Below, piece after piece: positions 16,631 to 24,573 of a stretch of DNA of 64,000 bases (positions are counted from its first letter, which is position 1; the number at the start of each line of letters is the position of its first letter). The notes under the pieces are model-generated. The model was not told where the DNA came from, made no database searches, and saw only the letters and a program-made list of their open reading frames with translations. This stretch comes from Mycobacterium sp. 852002-51057_SCH5723018 (lineage in GTDB: Bacteria; Actinomycetota; Actinomycetes; Mycobacteriales; Mycobacteriaceae), in the NCBI RefSeq assembly GCF_001667035.1, contig NZ_LZIR01000040.1, forward strand, positions 1 through 64,000. Reading direction: 5' to 3'. The position numbers and the translations under genes are program-made.

Positions 16631-17494
16631 GTGGGCGAACTCGATGGCAAAGTCGCGCTTGTCACCGGCACCAGCCGCGGCGTCGGGGTAGGCATCGCGC
16701 ATGAACTGCTGCGGGCGGGAGCAACCGTCGTCGGCTGCTCGAGATCGCCCCTGGACGGATTACCCGGCACTGAGGCCAATCCCGACTGGGCACAGCGGTC
16801 GGCCCAAATGGTCTGTGACCAAGTCGATTACGGTGCCATTGACGAACTGGTGCAATGGGTCGCAGAGACGTACGGCCGGTTGGACATCCTGATCAACAAC
16901 GCAGGCGGCACTGTACCGTCACCGTCGGTCGACGCGGTCCCTGCGCTGGTGTCCCGTATCCAGGGCGCGCCGGACAGTGACGACGATTACGAGCGCAGCG
17001 TCCTGTTCCACGCGTTTGCTGTGCAAATGAATCTGATCAGCCCGCTGTGGTTTGCGATTCGTGCCTATCGGCAAATGAAGACCCAGGACGGCGTGGGTTG
17101 CATCATCAACATTTCCAGCGGGGCCGGACACCCCGCGGGTTCTCCGACTCTGGTGTCCTACGGGGCCGCCAAAGCCGGACTCAACCAGATGACGCGTTCT
17201 TTGGCTCAGGAGTGGGGCCCCATCGTCCGGGTCAATTGCGTCGCGCTGGGGCCGACCATCACCGAGAACTTCCGGTCCTACGTGCTTCCCAAAGACGATC
17301 CCACCGGTAGCGAGTACTTCGCAAACGTTCCGATGCGCCGCGGGGGAGAACCCGAAGAGGTCGGCCGCACCTGTGTGTTCCTGGCTTCCGGCGCAGCCGA
17401 TTTCGTCAACGGCACCACGATCGAGATCGACGGCGGAATGCTGCCCGGAGTGTTGTACGACGCAGGCCTGAAGACCATTACCGATCTGTTGTAA
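16631..17494 (+). CDS. Short-chain dehydrogenase/reductase
   Basis: A 287-residue classical SDR. The cofactor motif TGTSRGVG appears near residue 14 and NNAGG near 95. The catalytic region reads IINISSGAGH with SYGAAKAGL (Tyr-x-x-x-Lys), and the C-terminal part includes FVNGTTIEIDGGM. An unusual 20-odd-residue insert (ALVSRIQGAPDSDDDYERS) sits after the NNAGG strand. The start is GTG at 16631, 17 bases after the VOC gene; the longer frame beginning at 16538 would overlap the VOC gene. The next gene starts 11 bases after its stop. It probably oxidises or reduces a secondary alcohol in the same pathway as the flanking dehydrogenases. Confidence 0.85.
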   Translation: MGELDGKVALVTGTSRGVGVGIAHELLRAGATVVGCSRSPLDGLPGTEANPDWAQRSAQMVCDQVDYGAIDELVQWVAETYGRLDILINNAGGTVPSPSVDAVPALVSRIQGAPDSDDDYERSVLFHAFAVQMNLISPLWFAIRAYRQMKTQDGVGCIINISSGAGHPAGSPTLVSYGAAKAGLNQMTRSLAQEWGPIVRVNCVALGPTITENFRSYVLPKDDPTGSEYFANVPMRRGGEPEEVGRTCVFLASGAADFVNGTTIEIDGGMLPGVLYDAGLKTITDLL

Positions 17495-17505
17495 GGAGGG
17501 ATCCA

Positions 17506-18579
17506 ATGGTCCGGCGGATCATCCAGTTCTCCACCGGCAATGTGGGCGTTCACGCGTTGCGCACCATCATCGAGCGCCCCGACCTGGAGCTGGTCGGTGT
17601 GCATGCGGCCGGCGCCGACAAGATCGGCCGTGATGCGGCCGACCTGTGCGGGCTAAGCGACCTTGTCGGAGTGATCGCGACCGACGACGTGGACGCGTTG
17701 GTGGCGCTGAACGCCGACTGCGTGATGTACACCTCACAGGCCGAGACTCGCCCGCAGGAGGCGATGGACGACGTCGCGCGGTTCCTGCGGGCCGGTACCA
17801 ACGTCGTGGGGTCGTCGTTCGTCTGGCTGGTCGCGCCGGATTTCACCGACGAGTGGCTGCGTGATCCACTCGAAAAGGCTTGTCGGGATGGTAACTCCAC
17901 GCTCTACATCAACGGAATCGATCCCGGCTACTCCGGTGACACGCTGGTCTATACGGCGCTGAGCCTGGCCGGGCGGGCAACCGCGGTGACGGTCCAAGAG
18001 ATCTGCGACTACGGCAGTTACGACGACGCCGAATTCACCGGCGTCAGTTTTGGCTTCGGTACCGACCCGCAACACGATCCCATTCTGTTTGCGCCCGGGA
18101 TACTTGCGTCGATGTGGGGGATTCAGGTGCGCAGCCTGGCCGCGGACCTGGGTGTCGAACTCGACGAGGTGCGCGAGCGTCACGAGAAGTGGGCCACCCC
18201 CGAACCGATCTCCTGCACGATGATGGACGTCGCGCCGGGCAAGGTCGCAGCCGTACGCTTCGGTGTCGAGGGAATCCGTGACGGCAAGGTCGTGATCACG
18301 ATGGAGCATGTGAACCGGTTGACCGAAATCGCTGCACCGCAATGGCCGTATCCACCCGACGGTCGCCCAGGCGTACACCGCGTCATCGTTGAGGGTGATC
18401 CCGGCATCGAGATCAATACCCACGTCGGCCGAAGAGGAACCGATCACAACCAGGGCGGTGTGATCGCCACCGCGGCGCGGCCGATCAACGCCATCGAAGC
18501 GGTCTGCCGCGCACCTGCCGGAATCCTCGCCGCCCACGACCTGCGTCCGCTCGACCACACCCGTGGCGTGATGTGGTGA
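17506..18579 (+). CDS. DapB-like NAD(P)-dependent dehydrogenase, paralog 3
   Basis: A 357-residue protein, the most divergent of the three in this block. The Rossmann start reads IIQFSTGNVGVHALRTIIERP. INGIDPGYSGDTLVYTALSL replaces the SSGIEPGFGCDL version of its paralogs, and VSFGFGTDPQHDP and ITMEHVNRLTEIAAPQWPYP follow. AAGGAGG just before the ATG is an excellent ribosome-binding site. It follows an SDR by 11 bases and is followed by a TetR gene 10 bases on, so it belongs to that operon. The substrate is unknown. Confidence 0.83.
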   Translation: MVRRIIQFSTGNVGVHALRTIIERPDLELVGVHAAGADKIGRDAADLCGLSDLVGVIATDDVDALVALNADCVMYTSQAETRPQEAMDDVARFLRAGTNVVGSSFVWLVAPDFTDEWLRDPLEKACRDGNSTLYINGIDPGYSGDTLVYTALSLAGRATAVTVQEICDYGSYDDAEFTGVSFGFGTDPQHDPILFAPGILASMWGIQVRSLAADLGVELDEVRERHEKWATPEPISCTMMDVAPGKVAAVRFGVEGIRDGKVVITMEHVNRLTEIAAPQWPYPPDGRPGVHRVIVEGDPGIEINTHVGRRGTDHNQGGVIATAARPINAIEAVCRAPAGILAAHDLRPLDHTRGVMW

Positions 18580-18589
18580 CATAACAGGC

Positions 18590-19213
18590 ATGCCGATCGG
18601 ACCCCGGCGGCCGCCAGGCGGTAACCAGTTGCGGGCGCAGCAGACCCGGCAAACCGTCATCGATGAAACCGTCAACTACATACTCGATGAGGGCTTTGCC
18701 GCACCGAGTGTCCGCCGTATCACCAAACGGGCCGGCGTCACGTGGGGCGTCGTGCAGTATCACTTCGGTGACCTGGATGCGCTGCTCATCGCCGTTGTGA
18801 ACGAAGGTTTTGGTCAACTTGTCGACGCCCTGGATGGACTGCCGGCCACGATCGACGGCCTGCCGATCGAGCAGCGTACGCAAGCTGTCATCGACGCTGC
18901 GTGGCAAGCGTTCTCGAGCCGCACGTCGATGGCGGCACTGGAGATTCTGATTTCCACTCGCGCCGGGCGTGCGGAGGCCGTCAATAGATATCTCGCCGAG
19001 GTGATGAACCGGCTGACCGAACTGGGTCAGCACCTCGGTGAAGGCCTGGATCCACAGCATGCCACAGAGATCGGCAATCTGATCTGGGCGACTCTACGGG
19101 GAATCGTTGTGGCACAGCTTGTTTCATCGGCGCCACTGGATACTTCCAGGGATCGGCAGGCATTGGTCGAAGTGCTGACCGCCTATATCAAACTCCATCG
19201 CAATGGAAAGTGA
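18590..19213 (+). CDS. TetR/AcrR-family regulator (end of the VOC-SDR-DapB operon)
   Basis: A 207-residue repressor-type protein. The N-terminal helix-turn-helix domain (about 20-65) includes VNYILDEGFAAPSVRRITKR and AGVTWGVVQYHFGD. The C-terminal ligand-binding helices begin near LIAVVNEGFGQLVDAL. It is last in the rightward set VOC, SDR and DapB-like, which suggests autoregulated control of that operon and perhaps of the divergent dehydrogenase pair; this is inferred from position. The ligand is unknown. It ends about 140 bases before the stop of the leftward EBP-like gene. Confidence 0.85.
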   Translation: MPIGPRRPPGGNQLRAQQTRQTVIDETVNYILDEGFAAPSVRRITKRAGVTWGVVQYHFGDLDALLIAVVNEGFGQLVDALDGLPATIDGLPIEQRTQAVIDAAWQAFSSRTSMAALEILISTRAGRAEAVNRYLAEVMNRLTELGQHLGEGLDPQHATEIGNLIWATLRGIVVAQLVSSAPLDTSRDRQALVEVLTAYIKLHRNGK

Positions 19214-19353
19214 GGAGCAGTACTTACGCCGTCCCGGACTGCAAGCCGCGTCACTCGACGCCACCCGTGGCTCCGCCCCTAGTCATATTCGATTGTCGCC
19301 AAGCGCCTTATCGGGGGGCTATGGAGTGCGCACATCGCCCCGGCGAACTGCAT

Positions 19354-20184
19354 TCAAATGCTGGCCAGCGACACTGCCTCGTTGGCGAACTGGCGTTTCA
19401 ACAGCTGATATCCCCAAAGCAGGACGAACCAGGGGCCGATGAGCCACGGGGCGTTGAGAAGAATGAACTTCACGCCGAAGTCCATAAAGCTCGTGGTGTT
19501 GACGGAGACGAATCCACTGAGTATCTCGGTCCCGTAGTAATACCACGTGAGCACGGTGTGGGTAACTGCTGTTGACATGACGAGCAACGTGCCCTTGTTG
19601 TTGGTGAACTTCGACCGGAACAAAAGGATGAGCCCGGTGACCCCGACGCACGCGTTGATGACCGAAAGCACCTCGATCATCATGAAACTGGGTTCGGCGT
19701 GCAGGTAGCGCACGTCGCCACCATCGATGTAGTTCCACCACGGATAGGCCCAGGCGGCGTTGCGGGCACCGGGGATTGCTTTGTGGAGGATGATCCAACC
19801 CAATTCCCAGGTCAAATGTGTTGCATACGAACAGATGACGAAGGGAAGGACCACGGCCTGGGCGCGCTGGAATCGTGTCCAGTTCTTCAGCGATGGGATG
19901 GGTAGCAGCGCAGCGAAGATGCCCAGGAAGTATGCGAGTGTCGCCTGCACCGCCATCGCGTGAGCGACGGTCACACGGTTTGCCCCGCTGAACGCCAGGT
20001 GGCTGTAGAGCGGGAAGGACAGCGCCAACGAACCGAACGCGACGATCCACAGCACTCGCAGCGTGCGGGACGGTGGAAGCTTGGCGGTAATGGGTTCCGC
20101 AGTCGTCCGCTCGGTGACCTCGGACGTAGTCACGGGGCGTACCCCCTCCGGGTGAGTAACTGTCGTTTTTCTATCAGTAATCAT
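19354..20184 (-). CDS. EBP-like (emopamil-binding / EXPERA-type) integral membrane protein
   Basis: A 276-residue membrane protein with about six or seven hydrophobic segments. The core follows the emopamil-binding protein (animal/plant sterol delta8-delta7 isomerase) layout. It reads HLTWELGWIILHKAI, then WWNYIDGGDVRYLHAEPSF with MMIEVLSV, then WYYYGTEILSGF, then FGVKFILLNAPWLIGPWFVL. The positions of WKEY..GDSRY, E, TE..DGF and NALW..LPG in EBP are recognisable. A cytoplasmic N-terminal tail of about 45 residues precedes the first span. The start at 20184 is likely, with a GTG near 20132 possible. It is divergent from a TetR gene. Function as a sterol isomerase is a family inference only. 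Confidence 0.65.
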   Translation of the reverse strand: MITDRKTTVTHPEGVRPVTTSEVTERTTAEPITAKLPPSRTLRVLWIVAFGSLALSFPLYSHLAFSGANRVTVAHAMAVQATLAYFLGIFAALLPIPSLKNWTRFQRAQAVVLPFVICSYATHLTWELGWIILHKAIPGARNAAWAYPWWNYIDGGDVRYLHAEPSFMMIEVLSVINACVGVTGLILLFRSKFTNNKGTLLVMSTAVTHTVLTWYYYGTEILSGFVSVNTTSFMDFGVKFILLNAPWLIGPWFVLLWGYQLLKRQFANEAVSLASI

Positions 20185-20185
20185 C

Positions 20186-20204
20186 GTTACTAGGCCAAGG
20201 TAAC
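20186..20204. promoter_or_regulatory. GTTAC-N9-GTAAC inverted repeat, possible TetR operator
   Basis: GTTAC (20186-20190) and GTAAC (20200-20204) are inverted arms in the 70-bp gap between the leftward EBP-like gene and the rightward TetR gene. A second overlapping pair, AGTAA and TTACT (20176-20191), adds symmetry. This is the usual place for an autorepressor site, but no footprint is known. Confidence 0.45.
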
Positions 20205-20254
20205 ATGGTCTCCGCGGAGGCAACAAGCATCTCGCAACGAAAGGAGGCAAACCC

Positions 20255-20917
20255 GTGGACCAGCCGATATCTGGTGCACCCGTCGCCCGCCTCGATGATG
20301 CACGGCGCGCGATGTACCACGAACAGATCCTGGCTTCCGCCGAGTATGAATTCGCCCGTACCGGGTTCACCGACGCCAAGGTGAGCGCCATCGCCAAGAC
20401 AGCGGGGGTTTCGTTGGCGACGGTGTACAAACACTTCACGGGTAAGGACCAACTGTGGGATGCGCTCAATGCCCTTCGCATGACCGAGTTCGTCGACGCC
20501 GTGTTGACGCGCACCGCGACCATCGACTCACCGCTGGAGAAGATTCTGCTCGGTGCGCGCGCTGAGATTGAGTTCTTTGCCGCCCATCCTCACTTCTTGG
20601 CACTGCATCTTCACGAAGGACTGAGCTGGGGTACCGCGTCGGCCTTGATCGATGCCGGGCGCGGTGGACAGCGCGAGGCGTGGCGTACCGGCATGGAGAT
20701 GATCAGCCATGCAGCGGAGGCCGCTATCGAGGCCGGGGAGATCAGCGCATTGCGTCCGGCAGTTGTTGCCTCGCTGGTGATTTCGGCCCTGCAAGTCTGG
20801 CTCACCGACTGGATCGCCACCGACCGCGCGCTGCCCATCGACAAGGTTGCCGACGAGGTTGTCGATCACCTGCGGTGCTGCTTGACGCGCCAACCGCGTG
20901 TGACCTCCGAGTTGTAG
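20255..20917 (+). CDS. TetR/AcrR-family regulator, divergent from the EBP-like gene
   Basis: A 220-residue regulator. The DNA-binding domain contains ILASAEYEFARTGFTDAKVS and AIAKTAGVSLATVYKHFTGK, a textbook TetR helix-turn-helix. The C-terminal part has a TetR_C-like ligand pocket with FFAAHPHFLALHLHEGLSWG. The GTG start is preceded by AAAGGAGG. The divergent arrangement with the EBP-like membrane gene and a palindromic gap suggests that it represses that gene. A hotdog-fold thioesterase gene follows 100 bases later on the same strand and may be co-transcribed. Confidence 0.88.
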   Translation: MDQPISGAPVARLDDARRAMYHEQILASAEYEFARTGFTDAKVSAIAKTAGVSLATVYKHFTGKDQLWDALNALRMTEFVDAVLTRTATIDSPLEKILLGARAEIEFFAAHPHFLALHLHEGLSWGTASALIDAGRGGQREAWRTGMEMISHAAEAAIEAGEISALRPAVVASLVISALQVWLTDWIATDRALPIDKVADEVVDHLRCCLTRQPRVTSEL

Positions 20918-21017
20918 CAAAGAGTGCCAGCGTCGGTAAACCGAGCAGAAGGAATGACCATGGCAATTGTTCCGGGCGCGCAACCACCTGCCCGATCCAC
21001 CCATAGGGACTGAGCGC

Positions 21018-21647
21018 ATGAGCAATGCGTCAGGCAACAACGCTGAGGCGTCGCCGCCGATCTTTCGGTTGACCGAACCCGGACCCGGATTTAGCCACTT
21101 CGTGGCCGGGATGCGCACACTGCAAGACCTGGCGGTCAGCGCAGCCCCTGAAGACGACGTCTTCGTTCACGCCGCGCAGCGAGTCGACGAACTCATCGAC
21201 CTGTTGGGTCCTCATGAGGCAGCCGAGGGTGCGAGCCTGGCCGGTCGCGTGCCAAGCCTGCCCGGCGCGGGCAGCTTGCTCATGCCACCGTGGACGATCA
21301 CGCGTTTCGAACCCGACGGTGTCGAGATCGCCGTCGAGTACAGCCGCTTCTACGTTGGCGCTCGCTCTGTGGTCCACGGGGGCACACTCCCAATGATCTT
21401 CGACCTCATCTACGGAATGGTCATCCACGCCGCCGGAAGAGCGTTCAGCCGCACCGCGAAAATGGAGGTCGACTATCACCAACCCGTGCCCATCGACACG
21501 CCCCTGACCGTGCACGGCCACATCCTTGACATCGACGGACGAAAGACAACCACCCACGCCGAACTGCGCGGACCCGGCTCCAGTGTCCTGGTAACCAGTC
21601 AAGGGCTGCTCATCAGCCCGAGAACCACTGGCAAACGCCAGGGATGA
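21018..21647 (+). CDS. Hotdog-fold (PaaI-like) thioesterase family protein
   Basis: A 209-residue protein. The C-terminal half carries the hotdog thioesterase signature VVHGGTLPMIFDLIYGM (HGG about residues 119-121), then FSRTAKMEVDYHQPVPIDTP and VHGHILDIDGRKTTTHAEL. The N-terminal 80 residues are a helical extension (LQDLAVSAAPEDD). The family hydrolyses acyl-CoA thioesters, here perhaps of a steroid or terpenoid acid given the neighbourhood. ATG at 21018 was preferred over an upstream in-frame ATG because it follows GGGACTGAGCGC and matches family starts better. It follows the TetR gene. Confidence 0.75.
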   Translation: MSNASGNNAEASPPIFRLTEPGPGFSHFVAGMRTLQDLAVSAAPEDDVFVHAAQRVDELIDLLGPHEAAEGASLAGRVPSLPGAGSLLMPPWTITRFEPDGVEIAVEYSRFYVGARSVVHGGTLPMIFDLIYGMVIHAAGRAFSRTAKMEVDYHQPVPIDTPLTVHGHILDIDGRKTTTHAELRGPGSSVLVTSQGLLISPRTTGKRQG

Positions 21648-21690
21648 CGGCATCAAGATCGATGCCGAGCCAGAGCCGAAAGGGTCGCCG

Positions 21691-21900
21691 GTGCGTTTCA
21701 CGTTCACAGATGCGATGACGCGATCGGAGTACCTGCCGCTCTTGGCGGTCGCCGCCGAGGCTGCGGGATAGGACGGGTTCACCATCCCCGATTCCATTTT
21801 GGCTACCCGCAACGTTCCGATGCCGTCTATCCGTGCACGACCGCCGGCGACGCCACGCACTCTCGTCAACCGCCATCCATCCATTTCGAAGTGTCTGGCT
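21691..21900 (+). pseudogene. LLM-class F420-dependent oxidoreductase, N-terminal relic
   Basis: Starting with GTG at 21691, the frame reads MRFTFTDAMTRSEYLPLLAV and AAEAAG. A TAG stop stands where family members have Y or F, and DGFTIPDSI follows. This is the N-terminal strand and helix of luciferase-like F420 enzymes. A later shifted piece (VYPCTTAGD) resembles the YPYTPDGD loop. Nothing of the remaining barrel is present. A clear relic, 43 bases after the thioesterase stop. Confidence 0.65.
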
Positions 21901-22026
21901 TGCTGATCAGTCGAGTAAAGGGCGTTGTTGGCGTGTCTGCGTCATGGCGTCCCCACCCTTGACACAGCGGATCGGCAACACAGGTATTGCCGGTATGAGG
22001 AAGCGGAGCCGTTTCGTGCCGTGAGC

Positions 22027-22062
22027 TGACGACAGTTTTGGCGACAACGCTGACGACAGTTG
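22027..22062. repeat. Three tandem 12-bp repeats, second locus
   Basis: Units start at 22027, 22039 and 22051 (TGACGACAGTTT, TGGCGACAACGC, TGACGACAGTTG). The unit order and the bases following (GCTGCCTCA versus GCTCCCTCA) match the triple repeat at 1767-1802, so a segment of at least 49 bp is shared. It lies in a roughly 470-bp stretch (21648-22121) that otherwise contains only the F420-enzyme relic. Confidence 0.7.
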
Positions 22063-22121
22063 CTGCCTCACCCACCTCGTCGACGCTGACGTCACTGGGC
22101 GGTCGTGGTCTAGGAGGGTGC

Positions 22122-23057
22122 TCATGTTAGGAGGTCGCGTGCATGTTCCTGGAGCCAGGCGCGCACTGTTATCGGCTGGCGTCCTAAGATGCGCTCGACG
22201 AAATCGTTTCGCGCCCAGACGACTTCGTTTGCTCTCTCGTACTCGAAGAAGTCCCACAACACCTGTCGGGTTTCGCCCAGGTGCGCGTACGCGTTGAAAA
22301 ACGCCTCCTTGCTGCCATCGTGGGTGATCTTCTGGCCGAACACGTCGCTCATCACTTCGGCAACATCGCTGAAACGCATCAGGTCATGTCCGTTGTTCAA
22401 GGTGTGGAACTGACCGATGTGGCGGTGATTGTCAGAGAGGAACAAGCGGCCCGCCACCTCGGCGATGTCCCGGGGATCGATGAAAGGAATCAGCCGGTTG
22501 TGCCAGATGAGTTTCCGCTCAGATACCAGTCCTTGCTTCATCCAGAAGAAGTTGTCCGTGAACGTGGCGCCGAAGTTGAGATAGGTGACGGGCAGATCGC
22601 TCTCGTCGAGTATCTTTTTCGCGATCGGATGCTGGACCGGAAGTCCGACCCCTGCCTCGCGGATCGAATGCGGAATGCGCCGCGGATTGGCTTCGGGCTG
22701 TAGTCCCAGACCGCGTAAGATGTGAACGGCGGTACCCGATTTCTTAACAGCCGCAACCAAGTTGGTCATGGCAGGCCCCTCGTCCAGCCCGCCGGGAGTC
22801 AGTACCCAGATTCCTTCGATGCTGTGCACGGCGAGTTCCAACGACTGCAGGTCAAAGAAGTTGGCGCTGACGACTTCGGCGTTCGGAAAATCGCGCTGGA
22901 GAACGTCGATGCGTTCAGGGCTGCTGCTTACCAGACGCAGCCCGATCTCGGGCGCCTCCTTACGAAGAAAATGGGCAAGCGGCCGACCGATATGTGCGGC
23001 TGCCCCAAATATGAGGATGTTGCGGGGAATGGGTTTCTTGTTGTCGTTGGTGGTCAT
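22122..23057 (-). CDS. NmrA-like NAD(P)-binding protein
   Basis: A 311-residue atypical SDR of the NmrA/HSCARG group. The N-terminal nucleotide motif is ILIFGAAAHIGRPLAHFL (about 14-31). VVSANFFDLQSLELAVHSIE and GIWVLTPGG follow, and the substrate side contains FGATFTDNFFWMKQGLV. There is no catalytic Tyr-x-x-x-Lys in the usual place, typical of the group. These proteins act as redox sensors or reductases of quinones and unsaturated substrates. The gene is leftward with an AGAGGAAG-type ribosome-binding site. It may be downstream in the same transcript as the lipocalin-like gene at 23282, although an acyltransferase relic lies between them. Confidence 0.82.
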   Translation of the reverse strand: MTTNDNKKPIPRNILIFGAAAHIGRPLAHFLRKEAPEIGLRLVSSSPERIDVLQRDFPNAEVVSANFFDLQSLELAVHSIEGIWVLTPGGLDEGPAMTNLVAAVKKSGTAVHILRGLGLQPEANPRRIPHSIREAGVGLPVQHPIAKKILDESDLPVTYLNFGATFTDNFFWMKQGLVSERKLIWHNRLIPFIDPRDIAEVAGRLFLSDNHRHIGQFHTLNNGHDLMRFSDVAEVMSDVFGQKITHDGSKEAFFNAYAHLGETRQVLWDFFEYERANEVVWARNDFVERILGRQPITVRAWLQEHARDLLT

Positions 23058-23069
23058 GAAAACTTCCTC

Positions 23070-23281
23070 TCAGAGTGCGGCTGTCGCGGCAGAACTCAAT
23101 GGCGTCTCGGTCGCAGCACGCCGGGCCAGTAGTTGTAGTGCGCGATAGGGATCGCCGCGGCGGATTTCCATGAGGTCTGCCAGGATCTGTTCGAGTGATT
23201 CCTGGGTCTGCTGTTTAACGGCGGCTGCCCAGTCGGCTTGGGAGACCTCTGCGGGTTTGGCGGTGTCAATCGGACTGGTCC
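23070..23281 (-). pseudogene. C-terminal fragment of a lysophospholipid-acyltransferase-like gene
   Basis: A leftward open frame with no start codon reads AAVKQQTQESLEQILADLME, then IRRGDPYRALQLLARRAA. This matches the tail of mycobacterial LPLAT-family proteins, and it matches the tail of the other relic at 31514-31896 (RTQQALEQTLSDL, YRELNPLTRRRA). The catalytic HX4D part is absent. It begins right after the stop of the lipocalin-like gene. Confidence 0.55.
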
Positions 23282-24472
23282 TTACCTCGACGTGCCCATG
23301 TACATGAGTTCGTAGAACGGACCGGTCGGCACGCGCACCGACGCGACCACCTGGTCGTGTTCGTAGTGGGTGAGTTCTGCCGGTCCGGTGAAGCGCAGCA
23401 CCGCGCCCCCGTGGACCGATGAACGGGACTTGTCTTCTTCGGATCCCGGCAGCAGGTCGTCCCAGTTGACTTTCTGCGTGGGGGTCTCGTTTCGTACCGA
23501 CAGCGTCAATCGGGTCGTACCGTCGCGGTACTCGAAGGCGAATCCGTCGGGCACGGGCTTTGCGGTGACGGCGTCGACATGGGTTCCGTTGACGGTATAG
23601 GTGATGTGGTGGGCGTTCTGGGTTCCCGGACCGCCGGCGAGGAGTTCTGCACCGCGATAGACCATGAAGAATGGCATGTCGGGGTAGCCGTATTCCTCCT
23701 CGAATGTCATGTGGACCGCCAGAACGGTGTAGTCGTCGAACTTCCCCTCAAACCAATTCCAGTTGTGAAGGAATTGGCCCAGCGGTTGGTTCATCCAGCC
23801 GCGGTCGATGTATCCGTCGCCGTGGCTGTCTATGTTCAGCCCCTCACCGCGGATGACGACGTGTATGTCCCCCGTGGGTACCGGTATGGCCCACCCGAAG
23901 TAATGCTCGTCGTTCTCACCGAAGATGATGTGACCCGTTTCGGGCCGCCAGTCGGGCGCGCTCGGTGTGAGATCGATGTCGGCGATGACCCCGTCGGCTT
24001 CGAAATGTGCACAATAACAACGGTCGTTCACTCTTTGGAACCGGCTCTTGCCCGCTCCGATACTGCAAACATCGTTGGAGAACGACTCGAAGTCCTCTGC
24101 GGTGAGCTGCTCGGACTTCTCGACGACGGTGCCGTCGGGAAACGTGAGGAGAAGCTGTGCACACGGCAGCAACCCGAGCTCGCCCATGAACGCCGGTGCG
24201 GTGATGATGCCGAGTGCGACCGTGCACTCGGCAAGCTCGGCCTTCATGAACCACCACTCAAACGACCCAGGACTGCCGTCGACATGCATGCGACCTTCAC
24301 TGGCACTGACCTTGCCGGGTTGCAGCCCGAGCATGCGGTAATCCTCGTCAGAATGCGCTAGCCGCAAGGGGATTGTGGTCATTCTGCTACCTGCCTTCTC
24401 TTGGTCTGCTTCGAAACGTGGGGGCGCCTCCCGGGCGGACATCTGCGGACTGCGAGGAAAAAACTTGGTCAT
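23282..24472 (-). CDS. Lipocalin-like CrtC/AttH-type protein
   Basis: A 396-residue protein of the double-lipocalin fold shared by hydroxyneurosporene synthase (CrtC), AttH and tocopherol-cyclase-like proteins. It has GSPGSFEWWFMKAELAE, a conserved opening, then RCYCAHFEADGVIADIDL, then GHIIFGENDEHYFGWAIPVP, and a C-terminal half with FLHNWNWFEGKFDDYTV. CrtC-type members hydrate isoprenoid double bonds; other members bind lipids. It lies in the same block as carotenoid oxygenases and sterol-type enzymes. ATG at 24472 has AGGAG upstream; an internal ATG at 24382 is an alternative. It is divergent from a TetR gene. Confidence 0.75.
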   Translation of the reverse strand: MTKFFPRSPQMSAREAPPRFEADQEKAGSRMTTIPLRLAHSDEDYRMLGLQPGKVSASEGRMHVDGSPGSFEWWFMKAELAECTVALGIITAPAFMGELGLLPCAQLLLTFPDGTVVEKSEQLTAEDFESFSNDVCSIGAGKSRFQRVNDRCYCAHFEADGVIADIDLTPSAPDWRPETGHIIFGENDEHYFGWAIPVPTGDIHVVIRGEGLNIDSHGDGYIDRGWMNQPLGQFLHNWNWFEGKFDDYTVLAVHMTFEEEYGYPDMPFFMVYRGAELLAGGPGTQNAHHITYTVNGTHVDAVTAKPVPDGFAFEYRDGTTRLTLSVRNETPTQKVNWDDLLPGSEEDKSRSSVHGGAVLRFTGPAELTHYEHDQVVASVRVPTGPFYELMYMGTSR

Positions 24473-24573
24473 GACGTGGCTCCTGTCGGTTAGCAGGCTG
24501 GCGGGCGACTCGTTCGCTCAACGCCTGTAGAGTTAGCGTAGGCGCCGAGGGCATTTCGCTCAACGGGCGTTCA

